64,000 bases of DNA from Nocardia concava NBRC 100430 (lineage in GTDB: Bacteria > Actinomycetota > Actinomycetes > Mycobacteriales > Mycobacteriaceae), in assembly GCF_000308815.1 (NCBI RefSeq), contig NZ_BAFX01000050.1:60889-124888 (forward strand). The letters run 5' to 3'. The notes under the pieces are model-generated. The model was not told the origin of the DNA and did no database searches. It saw only the letters and a program-made list of their open reading frames with translations. Shown one piece after another: positions 42,756 through 52,620 of the stretch. A program made the translations under genes and the position numbers. Position 1 is the first letter of the stretch; each line of letters opens with the position of its first letter.

Positions 42756-43922
42756 ATGACCACCGCAGAGAGCGAAGTCCGCGTCATCGACTCGGGAAAG
42801 CCCCCGACTCGATTCGCGCGCGGCTGGCACTGCCTCGGCCTGGCCGACTCCTTCCGTGACGGAAAGCCGCACACCGTCAAGGCTTTCGGCACCGAGATCG
42901 TGGTCTTCGCGGCCGAGGACGGCACCCTCAACGTGCTCAACGCGTACTGCCCGCACATGGGCGGCAATCTGGCCGACGGCACCATCAAGGGCGATTCGCT
43001 GGCCTGCCCGTTCCATGACTGGCGCTGGAACGGCAAGGGCAAGTGCACCGGCATCCCGTACGCGCGCCGCGTGCCGCCGCTGGCCCGCACCAAGGCGTGG
43101 CCGACCATGGTCGAGAACCACATGCTGTTCGTCTGGAACGATCCGGAGGGCAAGCAGCCCCCGGCCGAGCTGGCCATCCCGCGCATCGAGGCCGCGTTCA
43201 GCGACGACTGGACCGACTGGACCTGGAACTCGATGATCGTGGACGCCAACTGCCGCGAGGTCGTCGACAACGTGGTGGACATGGCGCACTTCTTCTACGT
43301 GCACTACGGCTTCCCGACCTTCTTCAAGAATGTCTTCGAGGGCCATACCGCCAGCCAGTTCATGACCTCGGTGTCGCGTGAGGACATGATGGGCGAGACC
43401 GCCAAGGCGCTGGGCGGCAAGAACGTGCTGCAGTCGGAGGCCTCTTACTACGGGCCGTCCTTCATGATCGATTACCTCAAGAGTGAGAGCCCCAACGGCC
43501 TTGTGGTCGAGGGTTATCTGATCAACTGCCACTACCCGATCAACGAGAACCAGTTCGTGCTCATGTACGGCGCGATCGCCAAGCGGCCCGAGGGCGTGCC
43601 CGCCGAGCAGGCGAACGAGATCGCCGAGAAGTTCGTGGGCGGTCTGGGTAAGGGCTTCGAGCAGGACGCCGCCATCTGGAAGCGCAAGTCGCGCATCAAC
43701 AATCCGCTGCTGTGCGAGGAGGACGGGCCGGTTTATCAGCTGCGTCGCTGGTACGAGCAGTTCTACGTGGATGTGGCGGATGTCGCCGATGAGATGACGG
43801 ATCGGTTCGAGTACGAGGTGGACACCACCCGCGCGGTCACCGCGTGGGAGGCCGAAGTCGCCGACAACATCGCCAAGCGGGCTTCCGCTGACAGCGCGTC
43901 CCGCGCGGCTGCGAACGCCTGA
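42756..43922 (+). CDS. kshA: 3-ketosteroid 9-alpha-hydroxylase, oxygenase (KshA-like)
   Basis: 388 residues after GAGGAG. The Rieske cluster ligands are Cys65 and His67 (AYCPHMGG) and Cys84 and His87 (ACPFHDW). The mononuclear iron site is in DNVVDMAHFFYVHYGFP with His178 and His183 and the bridging Asp175. This length and arrangement match KshA, which with KshB hydroxylates the 9-alpha position and opens ring B after KstD action. It fits its neighbours KshB and HsaC. Confidence 0.9.
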   Translation: MTTAESEVRVIDSGKPPTRFARGWHCLGLADSFRDGKPHTVKAFGTEIVVFAAEDGTLNVLNAYCPHMGGNLADGTIKGDSLACPFHDWRWNGKGKCTGIPYARRVPPLARTKAWPTMVENHMLFVWNDPEGKQPPAELAIPRIEAAFSDDWTDWTWNSMIVDANCREVVDNVVDMAHFFYVHYGFPTFFKNVFEGHTASQFMTSVSREDMMGETAKALGGKNVLQSEASYYGPSFMIDYLKSESPNGLVVEGYLINCHYPINENQFVLMYGAIAKRPEGVPAEQANEIAEKFVGGLGKGFEQDAAIWKRKSRINNPLLCEEDGPVYQLRRWYEQFYVDVADVADEMTDRFEYEVDTTRAVTAWEAEVADNIAKRASADSASRAAANA

Positions 43923-43933
43923 GAGGCATTGGG

Positions 43934-44179
43934 ATGGACAAGGTTTCGTGCCGGTCCTGCGGGACTTGCGTGCTGGTGGAGAAGTACAGCGACCAGCACA
44001 CCAGCGTGCAGTGGAACAAGACCGCGATGGCGGAGTGCACGGAGTTCGCCGGGAACACGCCGCGTTCGCACACCTGCGGGGCGCTGCGCGCGAGCATCGA
44101 TGAGGCCGTCGCCTCGGGTGCGATCGGTGTCAGCACGCGGGACGTGGACGTCCGCACCCGAGGGCGAACCCTGGCCTGA
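43934..44179 (+). CDS. Small Cys-rich protein in ksh cluster
   Basis: 81 residues starting MDKVSCRSCGTCVLVEKYSD. Six Cys: three in CRSCGTC, then one each in MAECTEF, SHTCGAL, suggestive of a metal or iron-sulfur site (five or six ligands), although no known ferredoxin spacing is seen. It is 11 bases after kshA and has no assigned family in my knowledge. It might help assemble the Rieske oxygenase or transfer electrons, but this is only a guess. Confidence 0.7.
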   Translation: MDKVSCRSCGTCVLVEKYSDQHTSVQWNKTAMAECTEFAGNTPRSHTCGALRASIDEAVASGAIGVSTRDVDVRTRGRTLA

Positions 44180-44295
44180 CCCCTGGCTCAGAAAAGTGGG
44201 CCGCCCGACGTCGTCGGCGGCCGGCCCGTAGGTACGGGTTACCCGGCCGGCACGCCGGTGAAACAGACAGCACAGGAATGGAACTGGAAGAACGC

Positions 44296-45378
44296 ATGAC
44301 GGTGACAGACTTCGAGGTAGACGAGGCCCTGGCCGCGGCGAAAGTGACCGGCATCACATCCGTGCGGGTCGTGCGCGTGGTGCGCGAGACCGCCGACACG
44401 GTGTCGTTGGAGCTCGCCCCGGAGGCCGAACATGCCGAGCGGTTCGCCTATCGTCCGGGTCAATTCCTGACCCTGCGCATCCCCAGTGACCTGACCGGTT
44501 CGGTGAGCCGCTGCTACTCGCTGTCGAGCGCGCCGCACGAGGACGGTCCGCTGAAGGTCACCGTCAAGCGGACCGTCGACGGCTACGGCTCGAACTGGCT
44601 GTGCGACAACGCCGCCGAGGGCCTGACCCTGCAGGCTTTGCCGCCCGCCGGGATCTTCACCCCGGGATCCCTGGACTCCGACCTGCTGCTGTTCGGCGGC
44701 GGCAGCGGCATCACCCCGGTGCTGTCCATCCTGAAAGCCGTGCTGGCGCAGGGCACGGGCCATTGCACGCTGATCTACGCCAATCAGCACGAGAATTCGG
44801 TTATCTTCGCCCGTGAACTCGCGGATCTGGCCGCCGCGCACCCGGATCGGCTGCTGGTGCTGCACTGGCTGCAGTCGGTCCAGGGGCTGCCGAGCGTGGC
44901 CGGCCTGGCCGCGTTGGCCCGTCCGTGGGCGGGCCGGGAGGTCTTCGTCTGCGGTCCCGGCCCGTTCATGGACGCGGTCGCGGCGGCGATGGCCGAGCTC
45001 GGCGCGGACCGCAAGCGCGTGCACAGCGAGAAGTTCGTGTCCCTGTCGGGCAATCCGTTCGAGACCGATACCGCCGCGGCCGATGTCGTGATCGACGAGG
45101 GCGATGCCGCCGTCGCGCGGGTCGAACTCGACGGCGAACACCACGAACTCGCCTGGCCGCGGCAGCAGACCCTGCTCGACACCATGCTCGCCAAGGGGCT
45201 GGACGCCCCGTACTCCTGCAAGGAGGGGGCGTGCAGCGCCTGCGTGTGCCGGATCGTCTCCGGCGAGGTGAGCATGCGCCGCAATGAAATTCTCGAGGAC
45301 GCCGACATCGCCGACGGCTATGTGCTGGCCTGCCAGGCCGTGCCGGTCACCGACGACATCTCCGTCACCTACGACTGA
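44296..45378 (+). CDS. kshB: 3-ketosteroid 9-alpha-hydroxylase reductase (KshB-like)
   Basis: 360 residues from ATG 44296 (GGAAG 5 bases upstream; 44278 is less likely). FAD motif RCYSLSSAP (about 72-80), NAD-binding GGGSGITPVLS (about 134), and a C-terminal plant-type [2Fe-2S] site with CKEGACSACVC plus a later Cys. It passes electrons from NADH to KshA. It lies directly before the HsaC-like gene, with 19 bases between. Confidence 0.9.
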   Translation: MTVTDFEVDEALAAAKVTGITSVRVVRVVRETADTVSLELAPEAEHAERFAYRPGQFLTLRIPSDLTGSVSRCYSLSSAPHEDGPLKVTVKRTVDGYGSNWLCDNAAEGLTLQALPPAGIFTPGSLDSDLLLFGGGSGITPVLSILKAVLAQGTGHCTLIYANQHENSVIFARELADLAAAHPDRLLVLHWLQSVQGLPSVAGLAALARPWAGREVFVCGPGPFMDAVAAAMAELGADRKRVHSEKFVSLSGNPFETDTAAADVVIDEGDAAVARVELDGEHHELAWPRQQTLLDTMLAKGLDAPYSCKEGACSACVCRIVSGEVSMRRNEILEDADIADGYVLACQAVPVTDDISVTYD

Positions 45379-45397
45379 CAATCCGAGGAGTATCACC

Positions 45398-46276
45398 ATG
45401 GCCGCGTTCGCCTCCCTGGGCTACGTGCGCGCCCGCATCGCCGATGTGGACGCCTGGCGCCGGTTCGCCTTCGACACCATCGGTTTCGCCGAGGGCACCG
45501 GACCCAATGCGGACTCCGTCTACCTGCGCGTGGACGAGCACACCTACCGCTTCGAACTGGTACCGGGCGAGCGGGACGAGGTTATCGCCGTCGGCTGGCA
45601 GGTGGCCGACCGCCGCTCGCTGGAGCTGGTGCGCGAGACGCTGGAGAAGGCCGGGGTCGCGGTCTCCACGCTGTCGGTGGCCGAGGCCGTGAACCGGCAC
45701 GTCGAGGAGGCCATCGCCTTCGTCGACCCGTCCGGGTTCACCATCGAGGTCTTCCACGGGCCGCTGCTGGACCACTCGCCGGTGGTCGGCAAGTTCGGAA
45801 ACCGTTTCGTCACCGGCGATCTCGGGCTCGGGCACGTGGTGCTGCCGGTGCGCGATATCGAGGAAGCGCGCCGGTTCTACACCGAGGTGCTGGGCTTCGC
45901 CTCGCGCGGCTCGTTCCGGGTCGGGCCGCCGGAGCATCCGATCTGGATCCGCTTCATGGGCGTCAACCCGCGCCACCACAGCCTCGCGCTGATTCCGGGC
46001 TCGCGGCCGGACGGGCCGGGCATCGTGCACGTCATGGTCGAGGTCGATTCGCTCGACGATGTGGGCCGTGCCCTGGACCGGGTGAACAAGGCGGGCTACC
46101 ACCTGTCCTCCACGCTGGGGCGGCACACCAACGACAAGATGATCTCCTTCTATGTCCGCACGCCCGGCAACTGGGATCTCGAATTCGGTTGCGAGGGAAT
46201 GCTGGTCGGCGCGGACTACGTCGCCGAGGAGATGACCGCCGACAGCTACTGGGGCCACGAATGGGCCCGGGGCTGA
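45398..46276 (+). CDS. hsaC: HsaC-like extradiol ring-cleavage dioxygenase
   Basis: 292 residues after GAGGAG. Two vicinal-oxygen-chelate modules. The Fe(II) ligands are His146 (GLGHVVLP), His211 (IVHVMVEV) and Glu262 (DLEFG), the same positions as in BphC and HsaC. HsaC cleaves the catechol made by HsaA; HsaD then hydrolyses the product. It is similar throughout to mycobacterial HsaC, for example RFVTGDLGLGHVVLP, PRHHSLAL and TLGRHTNDKMISFYVRTPG. Confidence 0.9.
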   Translation: MAAFASLGYVRARIADVDAWRRFAFDTIGFAEGTGPNADSVYLRVDEHTYRFELVPGERDEVIAVGWQVADRRSLELVRETLEKAGVAVSTLSVAEAVNRHVEEAIAFVDPSGFTIEVFHGPLLDHSPVVGKFGNRFVTGDLGLGHVVLPVRDIEEARRFYTEVLGFASRGSFRVGPPEHPIWIRFMGVNPRHHSLALIPGSRPDGPGIVHVMVEVDSLDDVGRALDRVNKAGYHLSSTLGRHTNDKMISFYVRTPGNWDLEFGCEGMLVGADYVAEEMTADSYWGHEWARG

Positions 46277-46324
46277 CGGCCGAGTCGGCACACAACTGAA
46301 TAACCGGTACGGAAGGACAGTGAT

Positions 46325-47356
46325 ATGCGCGCGGTAGTCATGCGAGACCGCAAGCTCGTGGTGGACGAGGTGCCGGACCCGGTGCCCGGGCCCGGGCAGG
46401 TGCTGGTGGAGACCATCGCCTGCGGGATCTGCGGGTCCGATAAACAGGCCCTCGACTACACCGACGAATTCCTGCAGGCCTCACGGGATTCCGGCGTGCC
46501 GACCTTCCTGTTCGACCCGCACCGGGACCTGGTGATGGGGCACGAGCTGGCCGCCAGGGTCATCGGCGCGGGACCGGACACGCCGTTCACCGAGGGGCAG
46601 CACGTGGTCGCGCTGCCGTGGGCGCTGGATGCCGCGGGCGGGATCCACGGCATCGGCTACTCCAATGACTTCCCCGGCGGGTACGGGGAGCGAATGGTGT
46701 TGCAGGCCATGGCCCTGGAACCCATCCCCGAGCAGGTGCCGCCGCACGTGGCGGCCATGACCGAGCCGCTGGCGGTCGGGTTCGGGAATGTGGCGCGCAC
46801 CGGCATCGGACCCGACGGGACCGGCATCGTGATCGGTTGCGGCCCCGTCGGTCTGGGTGCGGTGGCGGCGCTGGCCGAACGCGGCGTCGCGCCGATCGTG
46901 GCCTCGGATCCGTCCAAGCTGCGCCGCGAGGCCGCGCTGCGCCTGGGCGCGCACCGGGTGGTCGATCCGGGTGTCGAGGATCCGGTCGAGGTGTGGCAGG
47001 AACTCGCCTCACCCGGCCAGAAACTGCACGTCTGGGTGTGCGCCTCGGTGCCCGGGCTGCTCAACGACCTGATGTACAAGGTGCCGCGCGAGACCGCCAT
47101 CCTCCAGATCGGCGCGGTGATGACCGACGATGTCATCCGCCCGATCGTCGGCATCTACAAGGACATCTCCCTGCAGATGTGCATGGTCTACCCGCACGAG
47201 GAATACGCGAAGACCTTGCGGCGCATAGCCGATGGCACCGTGGACGCGGCCTCGCTGATCACCGATCAGGTCGGGCTGGACGGCGTCGCCGATGCCATCG
47301 AGTCACTGCGCAATCCCGACGATCACATTCAGATCCTGGTCCGGCCGGAGTTGTGA
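46325..47356 (+). CDS. Zinc-binding medium-chain dehydrogenase
   Basis: 343 residues. N-terminal GICGSDKQALD and MGHELAARVIG match the catalytic zinc site, but the four structural-zinc cysteines seen in typical alcohol dehydrogenases are absent. The cofactor motif is VIGCGPVGLGAVAAL. It could oxidise a hydroxysteroid or another secondary alcohol. It is last in the ksh run, and its 3' end overlaps a convergent methyltransferase gene by 28 bases. Confidence 0.83.
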   Translation: MRAVVMRDRKLVVDEVPDPVPGPGQVLVETIACGICGSDKQALDYTDEFLQASRDSGVPTFLFDPHRDLVMGHELAARVIGAGPDTPFTEGQHVVALPWALDAAGGIHGIGYSNDFPGGYGERMVLQAMALEPIPEQVPPHVAAMTEPLAVGFGNVARTGIGPDGTGIVIGCGPVGLGAVAALAERGVAPIVASDPSKLRREAALRLGAHRVVDPGVEDPVEVWQELASPGQKLHVWVCASVPGLLNDLMYKVPRETAILQIGAVMTDDVIRPIVGIYKDISLQMCMVYPHEEYAKTLRRIADGTVDAASLITDQVGLDGVADAIESLRNPDDHIQILVRPEL

Positions 47357-48180
47357 GCACGCACCAGCCGGCAGAAGTCGGCGGGGCGCAGGCCGTCGTC
47401 GCGCTGCCATAAAGCGGCGTCGACGGCCTCGCGTTGCGAAACGTGGTCCGCCACAGTGAAACCGTGGCGGTCGAGCAGGGCGGTCAGGTCCTCGGGTGAG
47501 AAGAAGCTCAGGAACGGTTCGCCCTGCCCCGCGGTGGCATTCAGCGCGAATTCGGCGTAGACGCGGCCGGATTCGTCCCGAAGCTCCGGTGCGATCGCGT
47601 ACTCCATCACCAATTCGGTGCCCGGAGCGAACCCGGACAGCGTGGTGAGGGTGGCGGATATCGCGGCTTCGGTGAGATACATGCTCACGCCGAGCCAGCT
47701 CACCAACGCGGGCTTATCCCTGTCGAACCCGTGCGCCGACAATTCGGCGGCCAGATCATCACGCTCGAAATCGACACCCACGAATTCGGCCGTCGCGGCG
47801 TCGATTCCGGCGGCGTCGAGCAATTCCCGCTTCCACTCCTGGGTCGTCGGATGATCCACCTCGAACACCGCCACCCGCCCGGCCAGCGGTGACCGGTAGG
47901 CGAACGTGTCCAGCCCCGCGCCGAGGATCACGTACTGCCCGAACCCGTCCTCCAGCCGGGCCTCGGTGTAATGACTACGCGCATTGACCTGGCTGCGCGT
48001 GCCGCTGAGCACCGGATGATCGCCGAACCGCCGGTGATAGCCGATGAGTTCGTCGGCCCGCTCGCCCAGCAGCGCCCCGGCCACGGTGTCGCGGAACAGA
48101 TGCGGCTCGCGATCCACGATCAGATGCGCCGCCCGGCTGGCCGCCGCGATCATCGCGGTCCGACTCGGCCCGTTCTCCAT
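47329..48180 (-). CDS. SAM-dependent methyltransferase (LCM/TIGR00027 type)
   Basis: 283 residues. The SAM-binding motif is YVILGAGLDTFAYR, followed by VFEVDHPTTQEWKR and VSWLGVSMYLTEAAI, which mark the leucine carboxyl methyltransferase-like family that is expanded in mycobacteria and Nocardia. The target is unknown; relatives methylate small molecules. A 14-bp inverted repeat lies directly upstream of the ribosome site. Confidence 0.87.
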   Translation of the reverse strand: MENGPSRTAMIAAASRAAHLIVDREPHLFRDTVAGALLGERADELIGYHRRFGDHPVLSGTRSQVNARSHYTEARLEDGFGQYVILGAGLDTFAYRSPLAGRVAVFEVDHPTTQEWKRELLDAAGIDAATAEFVGVDFERDDLAAELSAHGFDRDKPALVSWLGVSMYLTEAAISATLTTLSGFAPGTELVMEYAIAPELRDESGRVYAEFALNATAGQGEPFLSFFSPEDLTALLDRHGFTVADHVSQREAVDAALWQRDDGLRPADFCRLVRAHNSGRTRI

Positions 48181-48189
48181 CGAATTCTC

Positions 48190-48232
48190 CCTACCATCGG
48201 ATCGGCTGAATGCTGCGAGATCCGATGGTAGG
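48190..48232. promoter_or_regulatory. Inverted repeat abutting methyltransferase ribosome site
   Basis: CCTACCATCGGATC and GATCCGATGGTAGG, perfect 14-bp arms with a 15-base spacer. The repeat ends 9 bases before the ATG at 48180, next to GGGAG. It could be an operator or an RNA hairpin controlling translation. Confidence 0.65.
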
Positions 48233-48304
48233 CAGGAAAATTCGAATTCGCTTTCACCATATCACACGAAAATAAATTTCCGATTACGTGAAAGCGGCCG
48301 TGAA

Positions 48305-50005
<1,701 letters not shown>

Positions 50006-50089
50006 GCTTGGGCCTCTTTCATCTGATCAGACGCAGCACTGATTTCGACGCAGTCGATTCGAAGGTTCGAGCGGCGGTCTACACTTGAG

Positions 50090-50107
50090 GTAGACCAATC
50101 GGTATAT
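50090..50107. promoter_or_regulatory. TetR operator, copy 1
   Basis: GTAGACCAATCGGTATAT. Same core as the site 30 bases downstream (ACC-R-ATCGGTATA). Confidence 0.7.
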
Positions 50108-50119
50108 CCGAAAACGGTA

Positions 50120-50137
50120 GTACACCGATCGGTATAC
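50120..50137. promoter_or_regulatory. TetR operator, copy 2
   Basis: GTACACCGATCGGTATAC, a near-perfect palindrome. It lies exactly 30 bases from copy 1, about three helical turns, in the gap between the divergent OYE/F420 fusion and TetR. Confidence 0.75.
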
Positions 50138-50155
50138 AGCAAGGAGGAACCGTCC

Positions 50156-50734
50156 ATGGGTGCCCGCGACCGCCTCATCGACAGCGCCATCGCCCTGATG
50201 CGCTGCAATGGCATCGCCGGGACCGGCATCGCTCAGCTGCTCGACCACAGCGGCATCTCGCGCCGGTCCGTCTACCTGAACTTTCCGGGCGGCAAATCCG
50301 AGCTGGTCGCCGAGGCCACCCGGGCCGCCGGTCAGGCCTCGAGCGCCCTCATGCGGACCGTCCTCGCGGGCAGCGATCTGGCCAGTGCCATCGCGGCCTT
50401 CCCGGCCATGTGGCGCGAGACGCTGCTGTCCACCGACTTCAGCGCGGGCTGCCCGATCGTGGCCGCGGCCCTCGGGCGCACGGAATCGCCGGAGGCCGCG
50501 GATGTGGCGGGGGAGACCTTCAGCGAATGGGAGGGCATCCTCGCCGAGCGGCTCGAGGCCGAGAATGTGGCGCCCGAGACCGCGCGCTCGCTGGCCACCA
50601 CCATCGTGGCGGCCATCGAGGGCGCGGTCGTCATGTCGCTGGCGTCCCGCTCGACCGCGCCCCTGGAGCGCGCCGGGAAACAGCTGGCAGATCTGGTCGG
50701 GCTGTATACGGGGAAGAAGACCTCCGTCGCCTGA
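50156..50734 (+). CDS. TetR-family transcriptional regulator
   Basis: 192 residues after AAGGAGG. DNA-binding domain: LIDSAIALMRCNGIAGTGIA, QLLDHSGISRRSVYLNFPGG. Ligand-domain stretch: STDFSAGCPIVAAALGR, typical of a TetR group that often controls redox genes. Divergent from the OYE/F420 fusion, with two matching operators between them, so it most probably represses that gene and itself. Confidence 0.92.
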   Translation: MGARDRLIDSAIALMRCNGIAGTGIAQLLDHSGISRRSVYLNFPGGKSELVAEATRAAGQASSALMRTVLAGSDLASAIAAFPAMWRETLLSTDFSAGCPIVAAALGRTESPEAADVAGETFSEWEGILAERLEAENVAPETARSLATTIVAAIEGAVVMSLASRSTAPLERAGKQLADLVGLYTGKKTSVA

Positions 50735-50740
50735 GCGCGT

Positions 50741-51487
50741 TCAGATCAGGCTCAGGCCACCGTCGATGGTGATGATCGTTCCGGTGGTGTAGCCGGAGCG
50801 GTCGGAGGCGAGAAACGCTGCCATATCGGCGATTTCACGGGTGTGGGCCGGGCGGCCGAACGGGAAGTCCGCGGCCATCTCGGCGAAACGGGCATTGGTG
50901 TCGATGAGTTTGGTGATGCGATCGGTCGCCACCGGGCCCGGATTGATGCCCACCACCCGGATGCCGTCGCGCCAGCTCTTGCTGCCGAGTGCCCGGGTGA
51001 AGGCCATGAGTGCGGCATTGCCGGTGCTGCCCGCGATGTAGTCGGCGTCGGGGCGTTCGCCCGCCGCGCCGATGACATTCACGACCACGCCCCGGCCCCG
51101 CTGCTTCATGCTCGCGTAGATCTTGCGGCTCAAGTTGATGTAGCCGAAGACCTTCAGCTCCCAGCCGTGCCGCCAGGCCTCCTCGTCGACGGTGGCGAGG
51201 TTGCCGCCCGGCACGTCACCGGCATTGTTGACCAGGATGTCCGGCGCGCCGACCACCTCGGCGAGGCGCTCGATATCCTCGCCCGCCCGCAGATCGGTCC
51301 GGTGCGTGTGCACCTCCACGCCGTGCTCGGCGCGCAGCTGCTCCGCGATCTCGTCCAGCTTCTCCTTGCCGCGCGCGGCCAGGTGCAGGTGGCAGCCCTC
51401 GGCGGCCAGTACCCGCGCGATCTCCGCGCCGATGCCCGCCGAGGCGCCCGTCACGAGCGCGGTTCTGCCGCGCAATCCCAAATCCAT
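50741..51487 (-). CDS. SDR-family oxidoreductase
   Basis: 248 residues from MDLGLRGRTALVTGASAG, where AGGAG lies 8 bases upstream. Classical SDR signs: cofactor TGASAGIG, NNAGDVPGG, and a Ser/Tyr-Lys site where the sequence reads NVIGAAGERPDADYIAGSTGN. The normal Tyr-x3-Lys appears changed to Tyr-Ile-Ala-Gly-Ser, so the catalytic Lys is missing. Ends GTIITIDGGLS. It is convergent with TetR. Function unknown; it may be a weak or altered SDR. Confidence 0.82.
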   Translation of the reverse strand: MDLGLRGRTALVTGASAGIGAEIARVLAAEGCHLHLAARGKEKLDEIAEQLRAEHGVEVHTHRTDLRAGEDIERLAEVVGAPDILVNNAGDVPGGNLATVDEEAWRHGWELKVFGYINLSRKIYASMKQRGRGVVVNVIGAAGERPDADYIAGSTGNAALMAFTRALGSKSWRDGIRVVGINPGPVATDRITKLIDTNARFAEMAADFPFGRPAHTREIADMAAFLASDRSGYTTGTIITIDGGLSLI

Positions 51488-51636
51488 TGGCATATCTCCT
51501 GATTGTGTCTTCGGTGCCGATGCGAAACGTTGTGGACGTCCGCCCGGTTCAAACTTTTGGTCGAATGTCCACGTCGGTGGAATGGCGGATCGCCGCCATC
51601 TGTTCCCGACACCAGCTATGCCCGCTGCCAGGATCG

Positions 51637-52500
51637 CTACGCCACCGGGGCGGGCTCGATGCCGGACAAGCCGAGCGCGCGCTGAAAGACGCGGTCGCGC
51701 AGTCGCGCCGGGATGCGCGAGAGCCAGACCGCGAGTCGCGCATCCGAACCCGCCACGTACAGCGGCCTGGGCCGACGCGCCTCGACGGCACGGGAGATCG
51801 CGCCTGTCGCCACCTCGACCGGGGCGTAGCGCTGCCTCGCCGCGGCCTGATCGAACGCGGCGAGCTGGCGGTTGTAGAGGACGACCATCCGCGGATCCGC
51901 CTGTGCCAGTGCGGCTTCGGCCGCGGCGGCCGACTTGGCGAAGATCTCCGTGCGCATGGCCCCGAGCTGCACGATCGAGACCGGAATCCGCCACGGCGCC
52001 AGCTCGACGCGCAGCGATTCCGAATACGATTCCAGCGCCGCCTTGCTCGCGCCGATCGGGCCCAGGAAGGGGAACCCGACCCGGGCGCTGGCCGCGCTGA
52101 CATTCACGATCCGGCCGCCGCCCGTGCGCAGCAGCGGCAGGAACTGCTGGATGACGCGGACCGGGCCGTGCACATTGACCTCGAACTGCCGATGCCACTC
52201 GGCGATCGGCACCAGTTCGGTCGGGCCCTGGACCAGCACGCCCGCATTGTTGATCACGGCGTGCAGTCCTTGTCCGTCTTGGTGTTTCGCCACCTGTTCG
52301 GCGGCGGCTTCGACGCTGTCGGAATCGGTGACATCGAGGGTGAGCTGGGTGATGCCGGTGGCATCGAGGTCCGGCGTTGCGGTGCGGACCCCGGCGTAGA
52401 CGTGGAATCCCTTGGCGGCCAGGGAAAGTGCGCAGGAGCGGCCGATGCCGCCGCTCGCGCCGGTGAGCAGGATCGCGCGGGTGCTGGTGGCTGTTGTCAT
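51637..52500 (-). CDS. SDR-family oxidoreductase
   Basis: 287 residues from MTTATSTRAILLTGASGG. Cofactor site TGASGGIG, NNAGVLV, catalytic Ser in NVSAASARVG and Tyr-x3-Lys changed as IGASKAALESY; here Ala-Ser-Lys-Ala follows GPIG, so the Tyr is replaced by Gly-Ala. C-terminal VWLSRIPARLRD resembles SDR members with membrane-associated tails. It is 120 bases downstream of a PadR regulator gene, with three GTACATG repeats in between. Confidence 0.82.
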   Translation of the reverse strand: MTTATSTRAILLTGASGGIGRSCALSLAAKGFHVYAGVRTATPDLDATGITQLTLDVTDSDSVEAAAEQVAKHQDGQGLHAVINNAGVLVQGPTELVPIAEWHRQFEVNVHGPVRVIQQFLPLLRTGGGRIVNVSAASARVGFPFLGPIGASKAALESYSESLRVELAPWRIPVSIVQLGAMRTEIFAKSAAAAEAALAQADPRMVVLYNRQLAAFDQAAARQRYAPVEVATGAISRAVEARRPRPLYVAGSDARLAVWLSRIPARLRDRVFQRALGLSGIEPAPVA

Positions 52501-52541
52501 GTGAAGCCTCGGATCGAATCGCGGTTGATACGCATGCCCGG

Positions 52542-52576
52542 GTACATGAACAAGAGTACATGTCCCTTGGTACATG
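52542..52576. promoter_or_regulatory. PadR-type operator with three 14-bp-spaced GTACATG repeats
   Basis: GTACATG starts at 52542, 52556 and 52570. Two overlapping PadR-like sites follow: ATGA-N8-ACAT (52546-52561) and ATGT-N8-ACAT (52560-52575). The known PadR consensus is ATGT-N8-ACAT. Located between the PadR gene and the SDR it probably controls. Confidence 0.7.
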
Positions 52577-52620
52577 TCAATGGATGGCGATATCCCGCTC
52601 GATTCGAATCCCGCTGTGGG

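Noticed and set aside
52501..52561. Extension of the 51487 SDR frame through to 52561
   Set aside because: The extra N-terminal part reads as Arg/Pro-rich sequence in the wrong frame of the next SDR gene; the ATG at 51487 has a good ribosome site.
52542..52576. A short CRISPR-like array of three repeats
   Set aside because: Units of 7 bp spaced by 14 bp are too short and fit a PadR operator.
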